The notes under the pieces are model-generated. The model searched no databases and was not told where the DNA came from. It worked only from the letters and a program-made list of their open reading frames with translations. From contig NZ_CP036271.1 in assembly GCF_007745175.1 (NCBI RefSeq), positions 2,376,154 to 2,440,153 on the forward strand: 64,000 nucleotides of DNA. The letters are read 5' to 3'. Below, one piece after another: positions 43,074 to 52,972 of this stretch. Position 1 is the first letter of the stretch, and each line of letters opens with the position of its first letter. The position numbers and the translations under genes are program-made. Source of the DNA: Caulifigura coniformis. Its GTDB lineage: Bacteria; Planctomycetota; Planctomycetia; Planctomycetales; Planctomycetaceae.

Positions 43074-43113
43074 AAAAAAAGCCGGAGGGGCCAGCCATTG
43101 CGGCCCTACCGGC
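43074..43113 (-). terminator. Rho-independent terminator of the 43138-44695 unit
   Basis: Read leftward, GCCGGTAGGGCC pairs with GGCCCCTCCGGC (about 12 bp with one imperfection, 8-9 base loop), followed by seven T at 43074-43080. It lies 25 bp after the lipoprotein gene stop. Confidence 0.85.
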
Positions 43114-43137
43114 GGAAGGACGATTTGCCCGCGCGGG

Positions 43138-43521
43138 TTACAGCTCGAACTTGAAGTCGTTCGGGCCGGCCTGGGTGACTTCCTGCGTCAGCTTGCTCGC
43201 CTCGTTGTACTTGCGGGGGATCAACTCATCCCCGGCCTCGCCGGACATCTTGCTGATGCGCACGGTGTACTTGCCGGGAGCAGCGCCGGGGTTCGTCCCC
43301 ATGTACTTCAGCTCAAACTTGCCGGCCGCGTCGGTGTTGCCGACCGCCAGGGGGCCTTTTTCCGGCTGGAAAGTGACGATCGCGTCAGCAACCGGCTTTC
43401 CGCCCTGGGTGACCGTGCCAGTCACGGGGGCGAGTTCCGGAAGCGGGGGCTCGCCCGTCCCACAGCCCGTGGCGATGGTCATTCCCAGAATGGCAGCAAT
43501 CTTCAGAAACCTGTTCCGCAT
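43138..43521 (-). CDS. Carboxypeptidase-regulatory-like (transthyretin-fold) lipoprotein
   Basis: The start is the ATG at 43521, giving 127 residues with a lipoprotein signal (KIAAILGMTIATGC, lipid Cys 20). The mature part is one beta-sandwich domain with the pattern common in planctomycetes: PVTGTVTQGGKPVADAIVTF, then AVGNTDAAGKFELKY and GKYTVRISK. It ends with NDFKFEL. Such small surface lipoproteins are encoded next to DUF1559 genes; their role is unknown. Here it follows the DUF1559 gene at 43733 and closes the unit before the terminator. Confidence 0.85.
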   Translation of the reverse strand: MRNRFLKIAAILGMTIATGCGTGEPPLPELAPVTGTVTQGGKPVADAIVTFQPEKGPLAVGNTDAAGKFELKYMGTNPGAAPGKYTVRISKMSGEAGDELIPRKYNEASKLTQEVTQAGPNDFKFEL

Positions 43522-43732
43522 TGGTATGAATCTCAAAAAAATGATGCCTCGCCTGAATGGGGAGCTGGCAAATCCGGCCCCCTCTCTGAATCCCTGACCG
43601 AAGCCACGACAGCGTCCGAAGGGCGCTGTTGGAATCCGGAAGGAATGTGACCACGGCCGCGGGAGGCTTCTCCGCAGCCGTGATCCAGCCGTCAACGACG
43701 AACGATCGGGCGTGTGCCCGGGTCGCCGGTGT

Positions 43733-44695
43733 TTAGAACTCTCCGATGACTTCGCCGTTCTTGATCGAAACGAGTCCGGTGATCGTCGTCATATCGACGT
43801 TCTGGCTCAGGAAGCGGATTGCTCCATCCCCCAGCAACACGTGAGCTCCGCCGGTGTGCGCGCTTCCCGCGCCCCAGGCGTACACATAGGGCTGCGGAGG
43901 AGTCGTCGCATATGGCACGTTGATGCCGCGGCTGGGCACGATGTACATCGTGTGAGTGTACTGGTTCCAGTACGGCCCGGCCTGGGCGACCTGCTTCTGC
44001 AGCGGCGTCTCGATGAACAGCATGGTGTTGCTGGTTCCGTCCTGGATTTCGCCGATCCGGGCGGCGCCGTTGTGCCACCAGGCGGACTTCGTGTTGTCGT
44101 TCACCGCCCGGTACGTTTTCGCCCAGATGGACGCAGTGCCGATTTCCGTCTGAGCCGTCACGAAGCCGTAGCTCGTGCGATGGGCCCGGTTGCGGGAGTA
44201 CGGGCCCGCAGCGGTCGAGGTGCTCGGGTTATCGGTCGGCGTTCCCGAAGGACAGAGGAAGCCGGGGACGACGTTGTCGAGCGCGGTCAGGTTGGGCCAG
44301 GTCGAGCCGACGGTCGCCGAGCAAGCGGTCGTGTGCAGCGCGTTGCCGGAAGGGAGGCTGAAATTGATCTGGTTGTACAGCGGCCCCTGATCCATGTAGG
44401 GGAGCATGAACATATAGCCGGTGTGATTCAGAACCTGCCGGTTCGGCGCCACGAGGAACAGATCACAGCTCGCCGCGCCCGGATTGATCGTCGCCGGGGG
44501 GAACATGTTCATCGTGTCGTGATAGTTATGCAGTGCCAGCCCCATCTGCTTGAGGTTGTTCTTGCACTGCGTCCTTCGTGCGGCCTCCCGTGCCTGCTGC
44601 ACGGCCGGCAGCAGCAGGGCAATCAGAATCGCGATGATGGCGATGACGACAAGCAGCTCAATCAGCGTAAAACCAGAACGTCTCACTCGTACCAT
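43733..44695 (-). CDS. DUF1559 pseudopilin-like protein
   Basis: 320 residues. The N-terminus has the type IV prepilin signal: basic MVRVRRSG, cleavage before [19 protein letters not shown], then [20 protein letters not shown], which is highly conserved in planctomycetes. The middle is the DUF1559 domain; near the C-terminus is the H-X9-DG motif ([18 protein letters not shown]). These proteins are exported and assembled by the type II/IV secretion-like pilus machinery; their exact function is unknown. Planctomycete genomes carry tens to hundreds of them. Followed by a small lipoprotein gene. Confidence 0.95.
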   Translation of the reverse strand: MVRVRRSGFTLIELLVVIAIIAILIALLLPAVQQAREAARRTQCKNNLKQMGLALHNYHDTMNMFPPATINPGAASCDLFLVAPNRQVLNHTGYMFMLPYMDQGPLYNQINFSLPSGNALHTTACSATVGSTWPNLTALDNVVPGFLCPSGTPTDNPSTSTAAGPYSRNRAHRTSYGFVTAQTEIGTASIWAKTYRAVNDNTKSAWWHNGAARIGEIQDGTSNTMLFIETPLQKQVAQAGPYWNQYTHTMYIVPSRGINVPYATTPPQPYVYAWGAGSAHTGGAHVLLGDGAIRFLSQNVDMTTITGLVSIKNGEVIGEF

Positions 44696-45038
44696 TACTC
44701 AAACATTCCCTGAACGAAAACAACGTAATCAGCGATTGGGACTCTTGAGCGACTTGCCGCCAGAACGGCGGTCCAATTCCGCCATGCAGCAGAGAATCTG
44801 GCGGCGTGACAGTAACCGGCCCGGAGACGGCCCGCCATGACATCACACACAATCACCCTGTGATTATTGGTTTTCCCGCACGGGACCAGCGCGGAGCTGC
44901 TGTCAATTCAGGCCAGGTTGCCTGGCAACTGGACAACCGGGCCCGCGTTCGTCGAACCCGGGGCCGATGTCCCGGGAAAACCTGACTCGGGCTCGTGGAA
45001 CTGGCTGGCCTCCGCAGCGGCCGTCCCCGCGACCTCTG
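44696..45038. other. Intergenic region, no gene recognised
   Basis: About 340 bp upstream of the DUF1559 gene and downstream of the DUF4272 gene. It should hold the DUF1559 promoter. No clear terminator was found. Confidence 0.35.
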
Positions 45039-45716
45039 TCAGGTACTCAAGTCGACGTCGTCCCACGCGCCCCCCGGCGAGAGACACCAGGCGAGGCCGT
45101 GACGCCGCTCGTGCACCGTGCCTCCGTCCGCCACCGGATGGAATCCCTTCGGAACAGTGCGGCGTCCGACCTGCGCGCTCCGCACGGCGTTGTGAGCGCA
45201 ATAGAAATAGTCGGTCAGCTCGATCACCCTTGCCGTCGGCTGCGGCGTGGATTTCGCGACAAGATCGTCCACCGAGCTCTCGAGTCCGGGCAGGAACTTG
45301 AGCAGCATCTCCAGGATGGTCTCCCCCGGGATCATGCCCCCCAGCGCACCGGGAGTGCGCCAGAAGCCCAGGACCCAGGCCAGTGACCACATGTTTTCCA
45401 GGCGCCAGCCAATCGCGTCGACGTGTCCGGCGTGGGCTTCGTCCCGGTCGAGCGCCCAGATCTCCTGTTCTTCCGGAGTCATCATCTCAGTCAGGCGATT
45501 GATCCGGTCATACTCGCGAATGCGCGGCCCCTGGGTCTCCAGATCGGCGACCCAGGTGTAGAGGGCATCGAGCGCCATCAGCCGATGAGCGATTTCCCGA
45601 ATGGGCCGAAGCTGGATCAGTTTGTCGTTGAGAGGCAGGCTGCCCGCGACTTTGAACCCCTCGTCGCGGAGCCGCGCCAGGTTCCGCTCACGAATGTCAC
45701 TAAGATTGGGTTTCAT
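45039..45716 (-). CDS. DUF4272 domain-containing protein
   Basis: The start is the ATG at 45716 (MKPNLSDIRERNLARLRDEG); upstream codons lack family features. 225 residues. The pattern IREIAHRLMALDALYTWVAD, then MTPEEQEIWALDRDEAHAGH and WRLENMWSLAWVLGFWRTPG is typical of DUF4272, a soluble family found in many bacteria, sometimes near toxin-immunity or regulatory genes. No catalytic motif known. No operon partner here. Confidence 0.85.
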   Translation of the reverse strand: MKPNLSDIRERNLARLRDEGFKVAGSLPLNDKLIQLRPIREIAHRLMALDALYTWVADLETQGPRIREYDRINRLTEMMTPEEQEIWALDRDEAHAGHVDAIGWRLENMWSLAWVLGFWRTPGALGGMIPGETILEMLLKFLPGLESSVDDLVAKSTPQPTARVIELTDYFYCAHNAVRSAQVGRRTVPKGFHPVADGGTVHERRHGLAWCLSPGGAWDDVDLST

Positions 45717-45958
45717 CGAAGATGAGTGTGCCGCCCGCCGGCGCACAGGGCAATGACCGCCACGACGATTCGCCGGCGGGACAAGTCCGTCACCTGGCGA
45801 GACGCAAGGCGCCCATGGAAAGTGGCATCCCGTCACGTCACTGAAATCGGCGATACATCCGGATCAATTCCCGCAAGCCGCCGGTCGGAATGAAGCTGCC
45901 CGGGCCCCGTCCGCGCCTGGCGACCCGGCAAATGGCCGTGGCCCGGCGTTCGAGCGGG

Positions 45959-47206
45959 CTATTCCGGCGCTTTGCCGAGGACCAGGCAGGCGTTGTGGCC
46001 GCCGAAGCCGAAGCTGTTCGACATGACGCGGTCGACCTTCAGGCTGCGGGCCTTGTTCGGCACGTAGTCGAGATCGCACTCGTCGTCGGGATCTTCGAGG
46101 TTGATGGTCGGCGGGACGACCTGATCGAGCAGGGTCTGGACCGACACCACGAATTCGACGCCGCCCGATGCGCCAAGCTGATGACCGATGGCGCTCTTCG
46201 TGCTGGAGACGCAGAGCTTCTTCGCGTGGTCGCCGTAAACAGTCTTGATGGCGATCGTCTCGGCCTTGTCGCCCTGGGGCGTGCTCGTGCCGTGGGCGTT
46301 GATGTACTGGATCTGGTCCGCGGTCAGCTTGCCATCGCGGAGGGCGCCGGCCATCGCGCGGGCGGCACCGCGTCCTTCGGGATCGGGGCTCGTCATGTGC
46401 GAGCCGTCGGCCGACATGCCGTAACCAAGCACTTCGGCCAGGATCGTCGCTCCGCGGGCCCGTGCGAACTCGAGTTCTTCGAGGACCACGACGCCGGCGC
46501 CTTCGGCCATCACGAAACCGTCGCGACCTTTGTCGAAGGGGCGACTGGCTCCCTGGGGGTTGTCGTTGCGGGTCGAAAGGGCCTGCATGCGGGCGAAGCC
46601 GGAGAGTCCCATCGGGGTGATCGCGGCTTCACTGCCGCCGGTCACCATCACGTCGGCCATGTCACCCTGGATCAGCTTGAAGGCGTCGCCGATGGCGTTG
46701 GTCGCCGAGGCACAGGCCGTGGCCACCGCGCTGTTGGGGCCTTTGAGCTTCCAATGGACGGATACGTTCCCGCTGGCGGCGTTGACCATCAGCTTGGGAA
46801 TCATGAACGGCGAGACGCGCTGCGGGCCGCGGTCGAAGAGGGCGGCGTGCTGGGCTTCGATTTCCGAGAGCCCGCCGATGCCGCTGCCGATGAGCGTGCC
46901 GTAGCGGTAGGCGTCGCCCGCGCCGAGGTCGATGCCCGAATGGGTGATTGCCTTGTGAGCGGCAACCATTCCGAACTGCACGAAGCGGTCGATCCGGCGG
47001 ATGTCCTTGTCGCCGATCTCGAAATGCTGCTGGATGTTGAAGTCGGAGATTTCGCCGCCGAACGAAACCTTGAATTCCGAGGCGTCGAAACGCTGGATCT
47101 TTCCAACGCCGCTTTTGCCGGCGCAGAGATTGTCCCACAACGCTCGGACTTCGCAGCCGAGAGCTGTAACGACACCCAGACCTGTGACGACAACTCGTCT
47201 ACGCAT
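45959..47206 (-). CDS. fabF: Beta-ketoacyl-ACP synthase II (FabF)
   Basis: 415 residues with the full thiolase-fold condensing enzyme. The catalytic Cys is in ATACASATNAIGDAF near 163-165, the two His in INAHGTSTPQGD near 304 and KSAIGHQLGASGG near 340, and Lys precedes the latter. The N-terminus RRVVVTGLGVVTALGCEV and C-terminal NSFGFGGHNACLVL are standard. It condenses malonyl-ACP with acyl-ACP in fatty acid elongation. It lies 212 bp downstream of acpP in the same direction, the classic acpP-fabF pair. Confidence 0.97.
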   Translation of the reverse strand: MRRRVVVTGLGVVTALGCEVRALWDNLCAGKSGVGKIQRFDASEFKVSFGGEISDFNIQQHFEIGDKDIRRIDRFVQFGMVAAHKAITHSGIDLGAGDAYRYGTLIGSGIGGLSEIEAQHAALFDRGPQRVSPFMIPKLMVNAASGNVSVHWKLKGPNSAVATACASATNAIGDAFKLIQGDMADVMVTGGSEAAITPMGLSGFARMQALSTRNDNPQGASRPFDKGRDGFVMAEGAGVVVLEELEFARARGATILAEVLGYGMSADGSHMTSPDPEGRGAARAMAGALRDGKLTADQIQYINAHGTSTPQGDKAETIAIKTVYGDHAKKLCVSSTKSAIGHQLGASGGVEFVVSVQTLLDQVVPPTINLEDPDDECDLDYVPNKARSLKVDRVMSNSFGFGGHNACLVLGKAPE

Positions 47207-47418
47207 GACAGTTCATTCCGTCATTCCACTGATGACGGGCGCCGGGTTGGAAACATCCTGTTTTTGCGGCAGCACGACTTCGGAAATCCTTTCCGAAGCT
47301 GAATTACGACTTCCACCGGTCGCCTCCATGCATTGGAGACGACTGCGGCGGGCCGTCAAGTGGCTGGCCTCTCGCCAACCCCTCGCTGCCCGCCGTCCTG
47401 GCCAGCGGCCAGGCGGCC

Positions 47419-47664
47419 TCAGCCGGACCGGGCCTTCTTCACGTAATTGACCGCATCGCCGACCGTCTTGAGCTTCTCGTAGTCTTCGTCGGGAATGCTG
47501 ATTCCGAAGTTGTCTTCGAAGGCCATTCCGAGTTCGACAAGCGCCAGCGAGTCAGCCTTCAGGTCGTTGATGAAGTTCTTGGATTCTTCGACCTCTTCGC
47601 GCGGAACGTCCAGCTTATCGCTGACGATGTCCTTGACCTTTTCCGCGATCTCCATGTCCGACAC
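47419..47664 (-). CDS. acpP: Acyl carrier protein
   Basis: 81 residues, acidic, with the phosphopantetheine attachment site DSLALVELGMAFED (Ser near 40; the usual motif is DSLDxVEL, here Ala replaces Asp). N-terminus EIAEKVKDIVSDKLDV and C-terminus TVGDAVNYVKKA are typical. It carries growing acyl chains. fabF follows. The Asp to Ala change next to the Ser is seen in some ACPs and does not by itself indicate loss of function. Confidence 0.95.
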   Translation of the reverse strand: MSDMEIAEKVKDIVSDKLDVPREEVEESKNFINDLKADSLALVELGMAFEDNFGISIPDEDYEKLKTVGDAVNYVKKARSG

Positions 47665-48102
47665 GTCTTGCTCCTTGGTGCGGGAGGGCGGTCACCGCCA
47701 TTCCCGTTCGATCTTTTTCGCGAGTTTTTTTGCGATCATCAATCCCGGGCGAGCCACCTGCCCGAGACGCATCCGATGACCATGATGCGGCCTGAGCCGC
47801 CTGAATCTCCATCTTTCAGCGACATTCGTCGCCGTCTGTTCCGCCTGCCGACAGCCGGACGGTGGAAGATATAGCGGGTGGTTCTGATGGTGTAAACGGG
47901 AACTAGATGGTGGGTTGGGGCAGTTTCGGCAGGAGTTGCGGGTCCGATCCATCCGCGCCAACCGCTCCCCTCAGAGGGACGCACTCTGCGGCCCCCTCCA
48001 GAGCCCGTTTTCCGAGGGGAGTCAGTTTTTTCCGGTGGGGGCCTCGGTTAGAGTGAAAGCTCGTTTTTTCAGCTGTTCTCCCGGTTCGATTGCGTTGGTT
48101 CC
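47665..48102. other. Divergent intergenic region between acpP and the ABC-2 permease gene
   Basis: About 440 bp. Must contain the leftward acpP promoter and the rightward permease promoter. Poly-T stretches at about 47707-47731 read on the plus strand are close to the acpP start and may be leader features. No gene recognised. Confidence 0.4.
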
Positions 48103-49068
48103 ATGCACACGACCCTTGCGCAGGCGGCCGCCCCGGCGACCGTGGCCTCGTCCAATCTGATTCTCCTGGCGGGCCTGGGCGTCTTTGCCATCCTGCTGGC
48201 GCTCTTCAACTACGGAACGCGGGCCGGAACGATCGCCCGCGCCACCTGGAAAGAATGCCTGCGGCAGCCGGTGTTCTCGATTCTCACCGCCGTCGGCGTC
48301 CTGGTCGTGATCGCGAACATGATCGTTCCGTTCTTCGCGATGGATGACGAAACGAAGATGTTCATCGACTGCGGTCTGTCGACGATCCTGATCTGCTGCC
48401 TGCTGCTGGCCGTCTGGACCGCGAGCATCGCGGTCGCAGAGGAAATCGAAGGCAAGACGGCGATGACCCTGCTGTCGAAGCCGATCAATCGCCGGCAGTT
48501 CATCCTCGGGAAATACTTCGGAATCCTGCAGGGCGTGCTGACGCTGCTCGTCGTGCTCGGGCTCGTGATGTATGTCTCGACCTATCTGAAGTTCGGATAC
48601 GACCACAAGGAGCAGGCCAAAGGGGCCCTCGAGTACTACGTGATGGCGGAAGGCAGCAGCATTCCGAAGCCCGAGCCGCAGCGCCTGGCGGCGGCGAACG
48701 CGATTATCCCGGGCCTGACGCTGATCCTCATGGAAGCCGCTCTGATGGCGGCCGTGAGCGTCGCCATTTCGACGCGGCTCCCGATGTTGCCGAACATGAT
48801 CACCTGTTTCGCCATCTTCGTGATCGGGCACCTGACTCCTGTGCTCGTTGCGGCCGGCAGATTTAAGCTCGTGTTTGTCCAGTTTTTTGCAAATCTGGTC
48901 GCCACGCTGCTGCCAGCCCTGGATAATCTCAATATGTCCCCTGCGATCTCGACAGGGAAAACCATCCCGGTGCAGTACGTGGCGCTGAACGCCGTTTACA
49001 CGGTGGCGTATGTCGCTGCGGCGATCCTGGTGGCGTTCCTGCTGTTCGAAGATCGCGATCTCGCCTGA
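48103..49068 (+). CDS. ABC-2-type transporter permease
   Basis: 321 residues with about seven TM helices (LILLAGLGVFAILLALF, ILTAVGVLVVIANMIVPFFA, STILICCLLLAVWTASIAVA, GVLTLLVVLGLVMYVSTYL, then ILMEAALMAAVSVAIST and the two last helices). The motif EEIEGKTAMTLLSKPINRRQ near 125-144 is typical of ABC-2 membrane proteins related to gliding/NatB-type permeases. No intact ATPase gene is next to it: the following gene encodes an ABC exporter with a damaged nucleotide site. It may work with an ATPase encoded elsewhere. Confidence 0.85.
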   Translation: MHTTLAQAAAPATVASSNLILLAGLGVFAILLALFNYGTRAGTIARATWKECLRQPVFSILTAVGVLVVIANMIVPFFAMDDETKMFIDCGLSTILICCLLLAVWTASIAVAEEIEGKTAMTLLSKPINRRQFILGKYFGILQGVLTLLVVLGLVMYVSTYLKFGYDHKEQAKGALEYYVMAEGSSIPKPEPQRLAAANAIIPGLTLILMEAALMAAVSVAISTRLPMLPNMITCFAIFVIGHLTPVLVAAGRFKLVFVQFFANLVATLLPALDNLNMSPAISTGKTIPVQYVALNAVYTVAYVAAAILVAFLLFEDRDLA

Positions 49069-49216
49069 TTGATTCAGGCAGGAAGTTGGGGGGTCGGGTC
49101 CCAGGCGACCGGCTGATCGGAGACCGGGCGGTCGCTTCGCGGGACAATTCGGCAACAACGTTGGGAGATGAAACCGACAGCAGGAGGGAGCGCTCCGGTC
49201 ATCCGCTGCACGGCTT

Positions 49217-51145
49217 ATGTCTCTCACACCCTTCGAACAACTTCTTCCCACCCGGGCATTGGGCCGCGGGCGAGGCCTGGCCGCCTGGTTCTGGGGCATC
49301 GTCGGGGCCGTCGCACTGTGCGGCGTCCTGGTGTCGATCGCCCTCATGCTGGACCTCTGGATCCACCGGGGCGAGCTGCCGCTCCGGGGCGACGACGTCG
49401 CACGGGCCCGCGAATTCCTCGTCGTTCCCGGGCTGGACGACGGGATCGAGTTCGTCACCCTGACCGATCAGGGGCTGGCGCCGACCGTCTGGAGAAATCG
49501 TGACACCTGGTGGGGCCGCACGCTCGCCTGGATTTACCGCACCTTCCCGGCGCCGCGAACAAACCGCGGCGCTGTCGCGTTCCTGTTGATCGTCGGGATG
49601 GGGTGCGCTCTTGTGCGGATCGCCGCGCGGGCCCGCGTCCGACGTGCGGCCGAAGAATACGCCCTCCAATCCGCCTCGAGCCTGCGGTCGCACCTGCACC
49701 GCCAGACGCTGCGGATCGGCCTGGGAGACCTCGAAGGGGACCGCGCGACCCGCGCCCAGCAACTGTTTGTCGATGAAGTGAACGCCGTCCGCGACGGACT
49801 GAGCGACTGGATCACCGGCCTCTGCCGCGACATCCCGACCATCCTCGCGCTGTTTCTGCTGGCAGTGCTGGTCGACTGGCGACTCTCGCTGATTTGCCTC
49901 CTGCCGCTCCTGGGCGTCTGGTGGTTCGTCGACTTCGAGCAGAAACAGGGCGAGGCCCGCCGCCAGCAGGCGCAGCTCAACGCAGAATCCGCCGTCCGGC
50001 TCCTCTCGGCCGGGCTCTGCCAGTCGCGGCTGGTTCGCGGCTATGCCATGGAAGCCTTCGAGCAGGACCGCTTCCACAAGAATCTGAACCAGTTCCAGTC
50101 GGAGGTCTCGGCCGGCCGGAGAAGGCAGTCGTGGTCGCGAAGGCTGGCACGGGTCGCCATCGCCGCGCTGGCGGCCATGATGCTGTATTTCGTCGGCGCC
50201 GCGGTCCTCGCCCATCGCCTGGCTCCGGCCGACGCTTTCCTGCTTCTCTCATCGTTCCTGGCGGCGACCCCGAGCGCCAGCGTCTTCGGAATGCTCGCGG
50301 CCTCCCGCAAGGCCGTCGACAAGGCGGGGATTCCGATCTACGCCTTCATCAACGAGATTCCGGAAGTCGGGCAGGCCGTGGGCGCGAAGTTTCTCGAACC
50401 ACTTTCCCGGACGATCATTTTCGAATCGGTCACGGCCCGCCGGGGCGACCGCGACGTGCTGAAGCAGCTCGACCTGCGCATTCCCGCCGGGAAAACGACG
50501 GCGATCGTCTCACTCGACCCGCTCGCGCCGCGCACGCTGGGCCACCTGCTGCCGCGGTTCATCGAACCGCAGTCGGGCAGGGTGCTCTACGACAGCGAAG
50601 ACATCGCTTGGGGAACGCTCGAATCGCTGCGGGCAGAGACGCTGTACGTCAGCGGCGAAGACAACTGCTTCAGCGGAACCGTGCTCGAGAACATCACGGG
50701 CGGCGAAGGGCGGTATTCCGTCTCGGACGCGGCCGATGCGGCCAAGCTGGTGCATGCCCACAGCTTCATTCTGAGATTCCCGATGGGCTATGAAACACTC
50801 ATCGGCGAACGGGGAGAGCGCCTCGAGCCGGGCCAGGCGTTTCGCATCGCGCTGGCGAGAGCCATTCTCCGGAAGCCGGCAGTCCTGGTCGTGGAAGAGC
50901 CCGACTCGCCGCTGGATGACGACACCAAGGCGATTCTCGACGACACGTACCAGCGGATCTCACAGAACCGGACGGTCATCTTCCTGCCGCACCGCCTGTC
51001 GACCGTGCGGCGGTGCGACCTGATCGTCCTGCTGGCGGAGGGGAAGGTCGCGGCGATCGGCTCGCATGCGGAACTGCTGAAGAGCAGCGAAGTCTACCGC
51101 CACTGGGAATACGTTTCGTTCAACGCATTCCGCAAAAAAGGCTGA
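49217..51145 (+). CDS. ABC exporter-like protein with degenerate nucleotide-binding site
   Basis: 642 residues in the fused TMD-NBD layout of ABC exporters. TM segments at about 25-47, 117-138, 200-245 and 315-375. The NBD starts near 395 (IIFESVTARRGDRDVLKQLD). Where Walker A should be (GxxGxGKST) it reads TTAIVSLDPLAPRTLGHLL near 427-445, with no glycine-rich loop and no Lys in place. The signature is RLEPGQAFRIALARAIL near 535-551 (LSGGQ to LEPGQ), Walker B is VLVVEEPDSPLDDD near 556-569 and the H-loop FLPHRLSTV has its His near 594. ATP binding in this subunit is thus doubtful; it may be a pseudo-ATPase partner or a regulator. The gene is intact otherwise, so it is not simple decay. Confidence 0.82.
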   Translation: MSLTPFEQLLPTRALGRGRGLAAWFWGIVGAVALCGVLVSIALMLDLWIHRGELPLRGDDVARAREFLVVPGLDDGIEFVTLTDQGLAPTVWRNRDTWWGRTLAWIYRTFPAPRTNRGAVAFLLIVGMGCALVRIAARARVRRAAEEYALQSASSLRSHLHRQTLRIGLGDLEGDRATRAQQLFVDEVNAVRDGLSDWITGLCRDIPTILALFLLAVLVDWRLSLICLLPLLGVWWFVDFEQKQGEARRQQAQLNAESAVRLLSAGLCQSRLVRGYAMEAFEQDRFHKNLNQFQSEVSAGRRRQSWSRRLARVAIAALAAMMLYFVGAAVLAHRLAPADAFLLLSSFLAATPSASVFGMLAASRKAVDKAGIPIYAFINEIPEVGQAVGAKFLEPLSRTIIFESVTARRGDRDVLKQLDLRIPAGKTTAIVSLDPLAPRTLGHLLPRFIEPQSGRVLYDSEDIAWGTLESLRAETLYVSGEDNCFSGTVLENITGGEGRYSVSDAADAAKLVHAHSFILRFPMGYETLIGERGERLEPGQAFRIALARAILRKPAVLVVEEPDSPLDDDTKAILDDTYQRISQNRTVIFLPHRLSTVRRCDLIVLLAEGKVAAIGSHAELLKSSEVYRHWEYVSFNAFRKKG

Positions 51146-51284
51146 CCCGCAAACGCGTCGCGGGCCAGCCAGATTCCTCACAGCCAGGTTCCTCAGCAGA
51201 TTGGCGGATCATCCGGCGAGGGCAGGGCCAGTCCAGAGCGATGATCGCCCGGCCTGTCCTGCGTCGTGAACTCTCCAGACGCAG

Positions 51285-51776
51285 CTATTCGATCTTGATG
51301 TCGAACGTGCTTGGAGCGGTCGGGACGGTGTGAGCCAGGCCCGAGCGATCCTCGTACTCGTACTTCTTCGGAAGCACGTTCTTCGCCGGAGGAGTCGGCT
51401 TCGTCTCCTCCTTGTACGCCTTCTGCTCCTCTTCATAGCTGATGAAGCGCTGCTCCTGTCCGCCGGCCGGAGCCGGCGGCGGGCCACCTTCATACTTCAA
51501 CACCTTGATCTTGTAGCTGCCCGGCTGGGCGCCGTCGTTCTGCGCGAACGTCGTCACCGAATACTTGCCGTCCTTGTCGGTGATCGCCGACGCCGGCTGA
51601 AGCTTCTGGTCGTCGGGAACGAACAGGACGCGGGCCCCGTCAACCGGCTTCCCACCCTGAGTCACCACGCCGGTGACCGGGTAGACTTCCGGCTTCGCCG
51701 GCTCACCCGAGCAGCCGGCCTGAAAAACAGAAAGCAGGCAAACGCCCAGCGCGCAGAGGGAGTTCCAGGGTTTCAT
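51285..51776 (-). CDS. Carboxypeptidase-regulatory-like lipoprotein, copy 1 of a tandem pair
   Basis: The start is the ATG at 51776: 163 residues, lipoprotein signal ending VFQAGC (lipid Cys 22). A beta-sandwich domain follows (PEVYPVTGVVTQGGKPVDGA, then ASAITDKDGKYSVTTF and GSYKIKVLKYEGG). A Pro/Ala and Glu/Lys-rich section (EEEQKAYKEETKPTPPAKN) precedes the C-terminal strand TFDIKIE. From EPAKPEV to the end, the protein is identical to the copy at 53468-53959, while the signal peptides differ, which suggests gene conversion. It follows its DUF1559 partner gene. Confidence 0.88.
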   Translation of the reverse strand: MKPWNSLCALGVCLLSVFQAGCSGEPAKPEVYPVTGVVTQGGKPVDGARVLFVPDDQKLQPASAITDKDGKYSVTTFAQNDGAQPGSYKIKVLKYEGGPPPAPAGGQEQRFISYEEEQKAYKEETKPTPPAKNVLPKKYEYEDRSGLAHTVPTAPSTFDIKIE

Positions 51777-51868
51777 ACCGACAACCTTGGTGGGGAGATG
51801 AATGAACGAAAACAGCGGATGCCCGGAACGTCTCCGGGCATCCGCGCCGTAATGATTGGCTGGAGAAA

Positions 51869-52972
51869 TCAGAACTCGCCGACCGCCTCGCTGCCCGCGA
51901 TGGAGCCGATCCGGCCCCACGTGCCATAGACGCTCTGGCCACCACCGACCGGCTGCTGAGCGGCGGTGTTGCCGGTATCGATGTTGTCGCTGATGAACCG
52001 GACGGCGCCGTCACACATCAGGCCGTGCACGCCTCCGGTGTGGCGGCTCTGCGGCGGGAGAACACTGTTGTTCTGGTCGCCCCAGTTGCCGCCGTCAGCA
52101 CAGATCGGGGCATTCGGCGGGAGGACCGTGTTGAACGACACCAGCGTCGACGGACCGTCGGTCCACTTGATGCCGCGGCGGCCGCGAACATTCGTTCCCG
52201 ACACGTAGTACCGACCGTTCACCACGGTGCGGCACAACGACGGAGAGGCAATCAGTCCCGAGATGTTGTTGGCGAGGGCCATGCCGATTTCGATCTGGTT
52301 GGCAGCGGCGGTGAAGCCGACGTCCGGACCGGCGCCGGTCGGAACCTGCGACAGCAATTCGCTCATGGCGATCGTGTTGCTGGTGCCGTCGACCACGTCG
52401 CGGATCGAATTGAAGAATGCCCGGCCGAACAGGCCGCGAGTCCGGATCGCGTTGTTGATGTTCTCGACCTGATCGCCGTGGCTGAAGCAGTAGCTGTGCG
52501 ACGAGGGCGTGGTGGCTCCGTTGTCGGAGGGACACTTCAGCATCGGAGGCGCGGTGTTCCACACGGCCCAGTTCTGGTCGCCGCGGGGGCCGCCCGGAGC
52601 GATCGGCGTGCCGGCCGTCGGGTCGCCCGCCTGGATCTGGTTGAACATCGGCGCCTGGTCGAAGTAGGGCAGCAGACCCACGAACCCGGTGACGCGTGCC
52701 GAATTGCTCTGCTGCACGGTGCCGGCAACACTCAGGCTCCAGGTTCCGGAGCTGCCGTACTTTCGCTCGGTGAACTTGCCGAACACATCATGGTAGTTGT
52801 GCAGAGCCAGCCCGAGTTGCTTCAGGTTGTTCTTGCATTGCGTGCGGCGGGCTGCCTCACGGGCCTGTTGCACAGCAGGAAGGAGAAGTGCAATCAGAAT
52901 GGCGATGATCGCGATCACCACCAGCAACTCAATCAGCGTGAACCCAAAACGACGAAATCGATAGCGCGACAC
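51869..52972 (-). CDS. DUF1559 pseudopilin-like protein, copy 1 of a tandem pair
   Basis: The start is taken as the GTG at 52972 (AAGGGGA upstream), giving 367 residues that begin [10 protein letters not shown], then the prepilin helix [20 protein letters not shown] and [18 protein letters not shown]. The DUF1559 domain contains [20 protein letters not shown] and the H-X9-DG motif [18 protein letters not shown]. Close paralogue of 54056-55156 (very high identity in blocks). Exported pseudopilin-like protein of unknown function. Cotranscribed with the lipoprotein gene downstream. Confidence 0.93.
   Translation of the reverse strand: MSRYRFRRFGFTLIELLVVIAIIAILIALLLPAVQQAREAARRTQCKNNLKQLGLALHNYHDVFGKFTERKYGSSGTWSLSVAGTVQQSNSARVTGFVGLLPYFDQAPMFNQIQAGDPTAGTPIAPGGPRGDQNWAVWNTAPPMLKCPSDNGATTPSSHSYCFSHGDQVENINNAIRTRGLFGRAFFNSIRDVVDGTSNTIAMSELLSQVPTGAGPDVGFTAAANQIEIGMALANNISGLIASPSLCRTVVNGRYYVSGTNVRGRRGIKWTDGPSTLVSFNTVLPPNAPICADGGNWGDQNNSVLPPQSRHTGGVHGLMCDGAVRFISDNIDTGNTAAQQPVGGGQSVYGTWGRIGSIAGSEAVGEF

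Noticed and set aside
42449-43075. Several open frames in the gap right of the MFS gene
   Set aside because: Low-complexity Arg/Pro/Ser-rich translations, no ribosome site, no family features.
44696-45038. Possible short gene between DUF1559 and DUF4272 genes
   Set aside because: Frames are short, lack ribosome sites and show no protein-like pattern.
45890-47302. Rightward open frame of 470 codons
   Set aside because: Antisense of fabF, whose active-site Cys and His residues are all present on the other strand.
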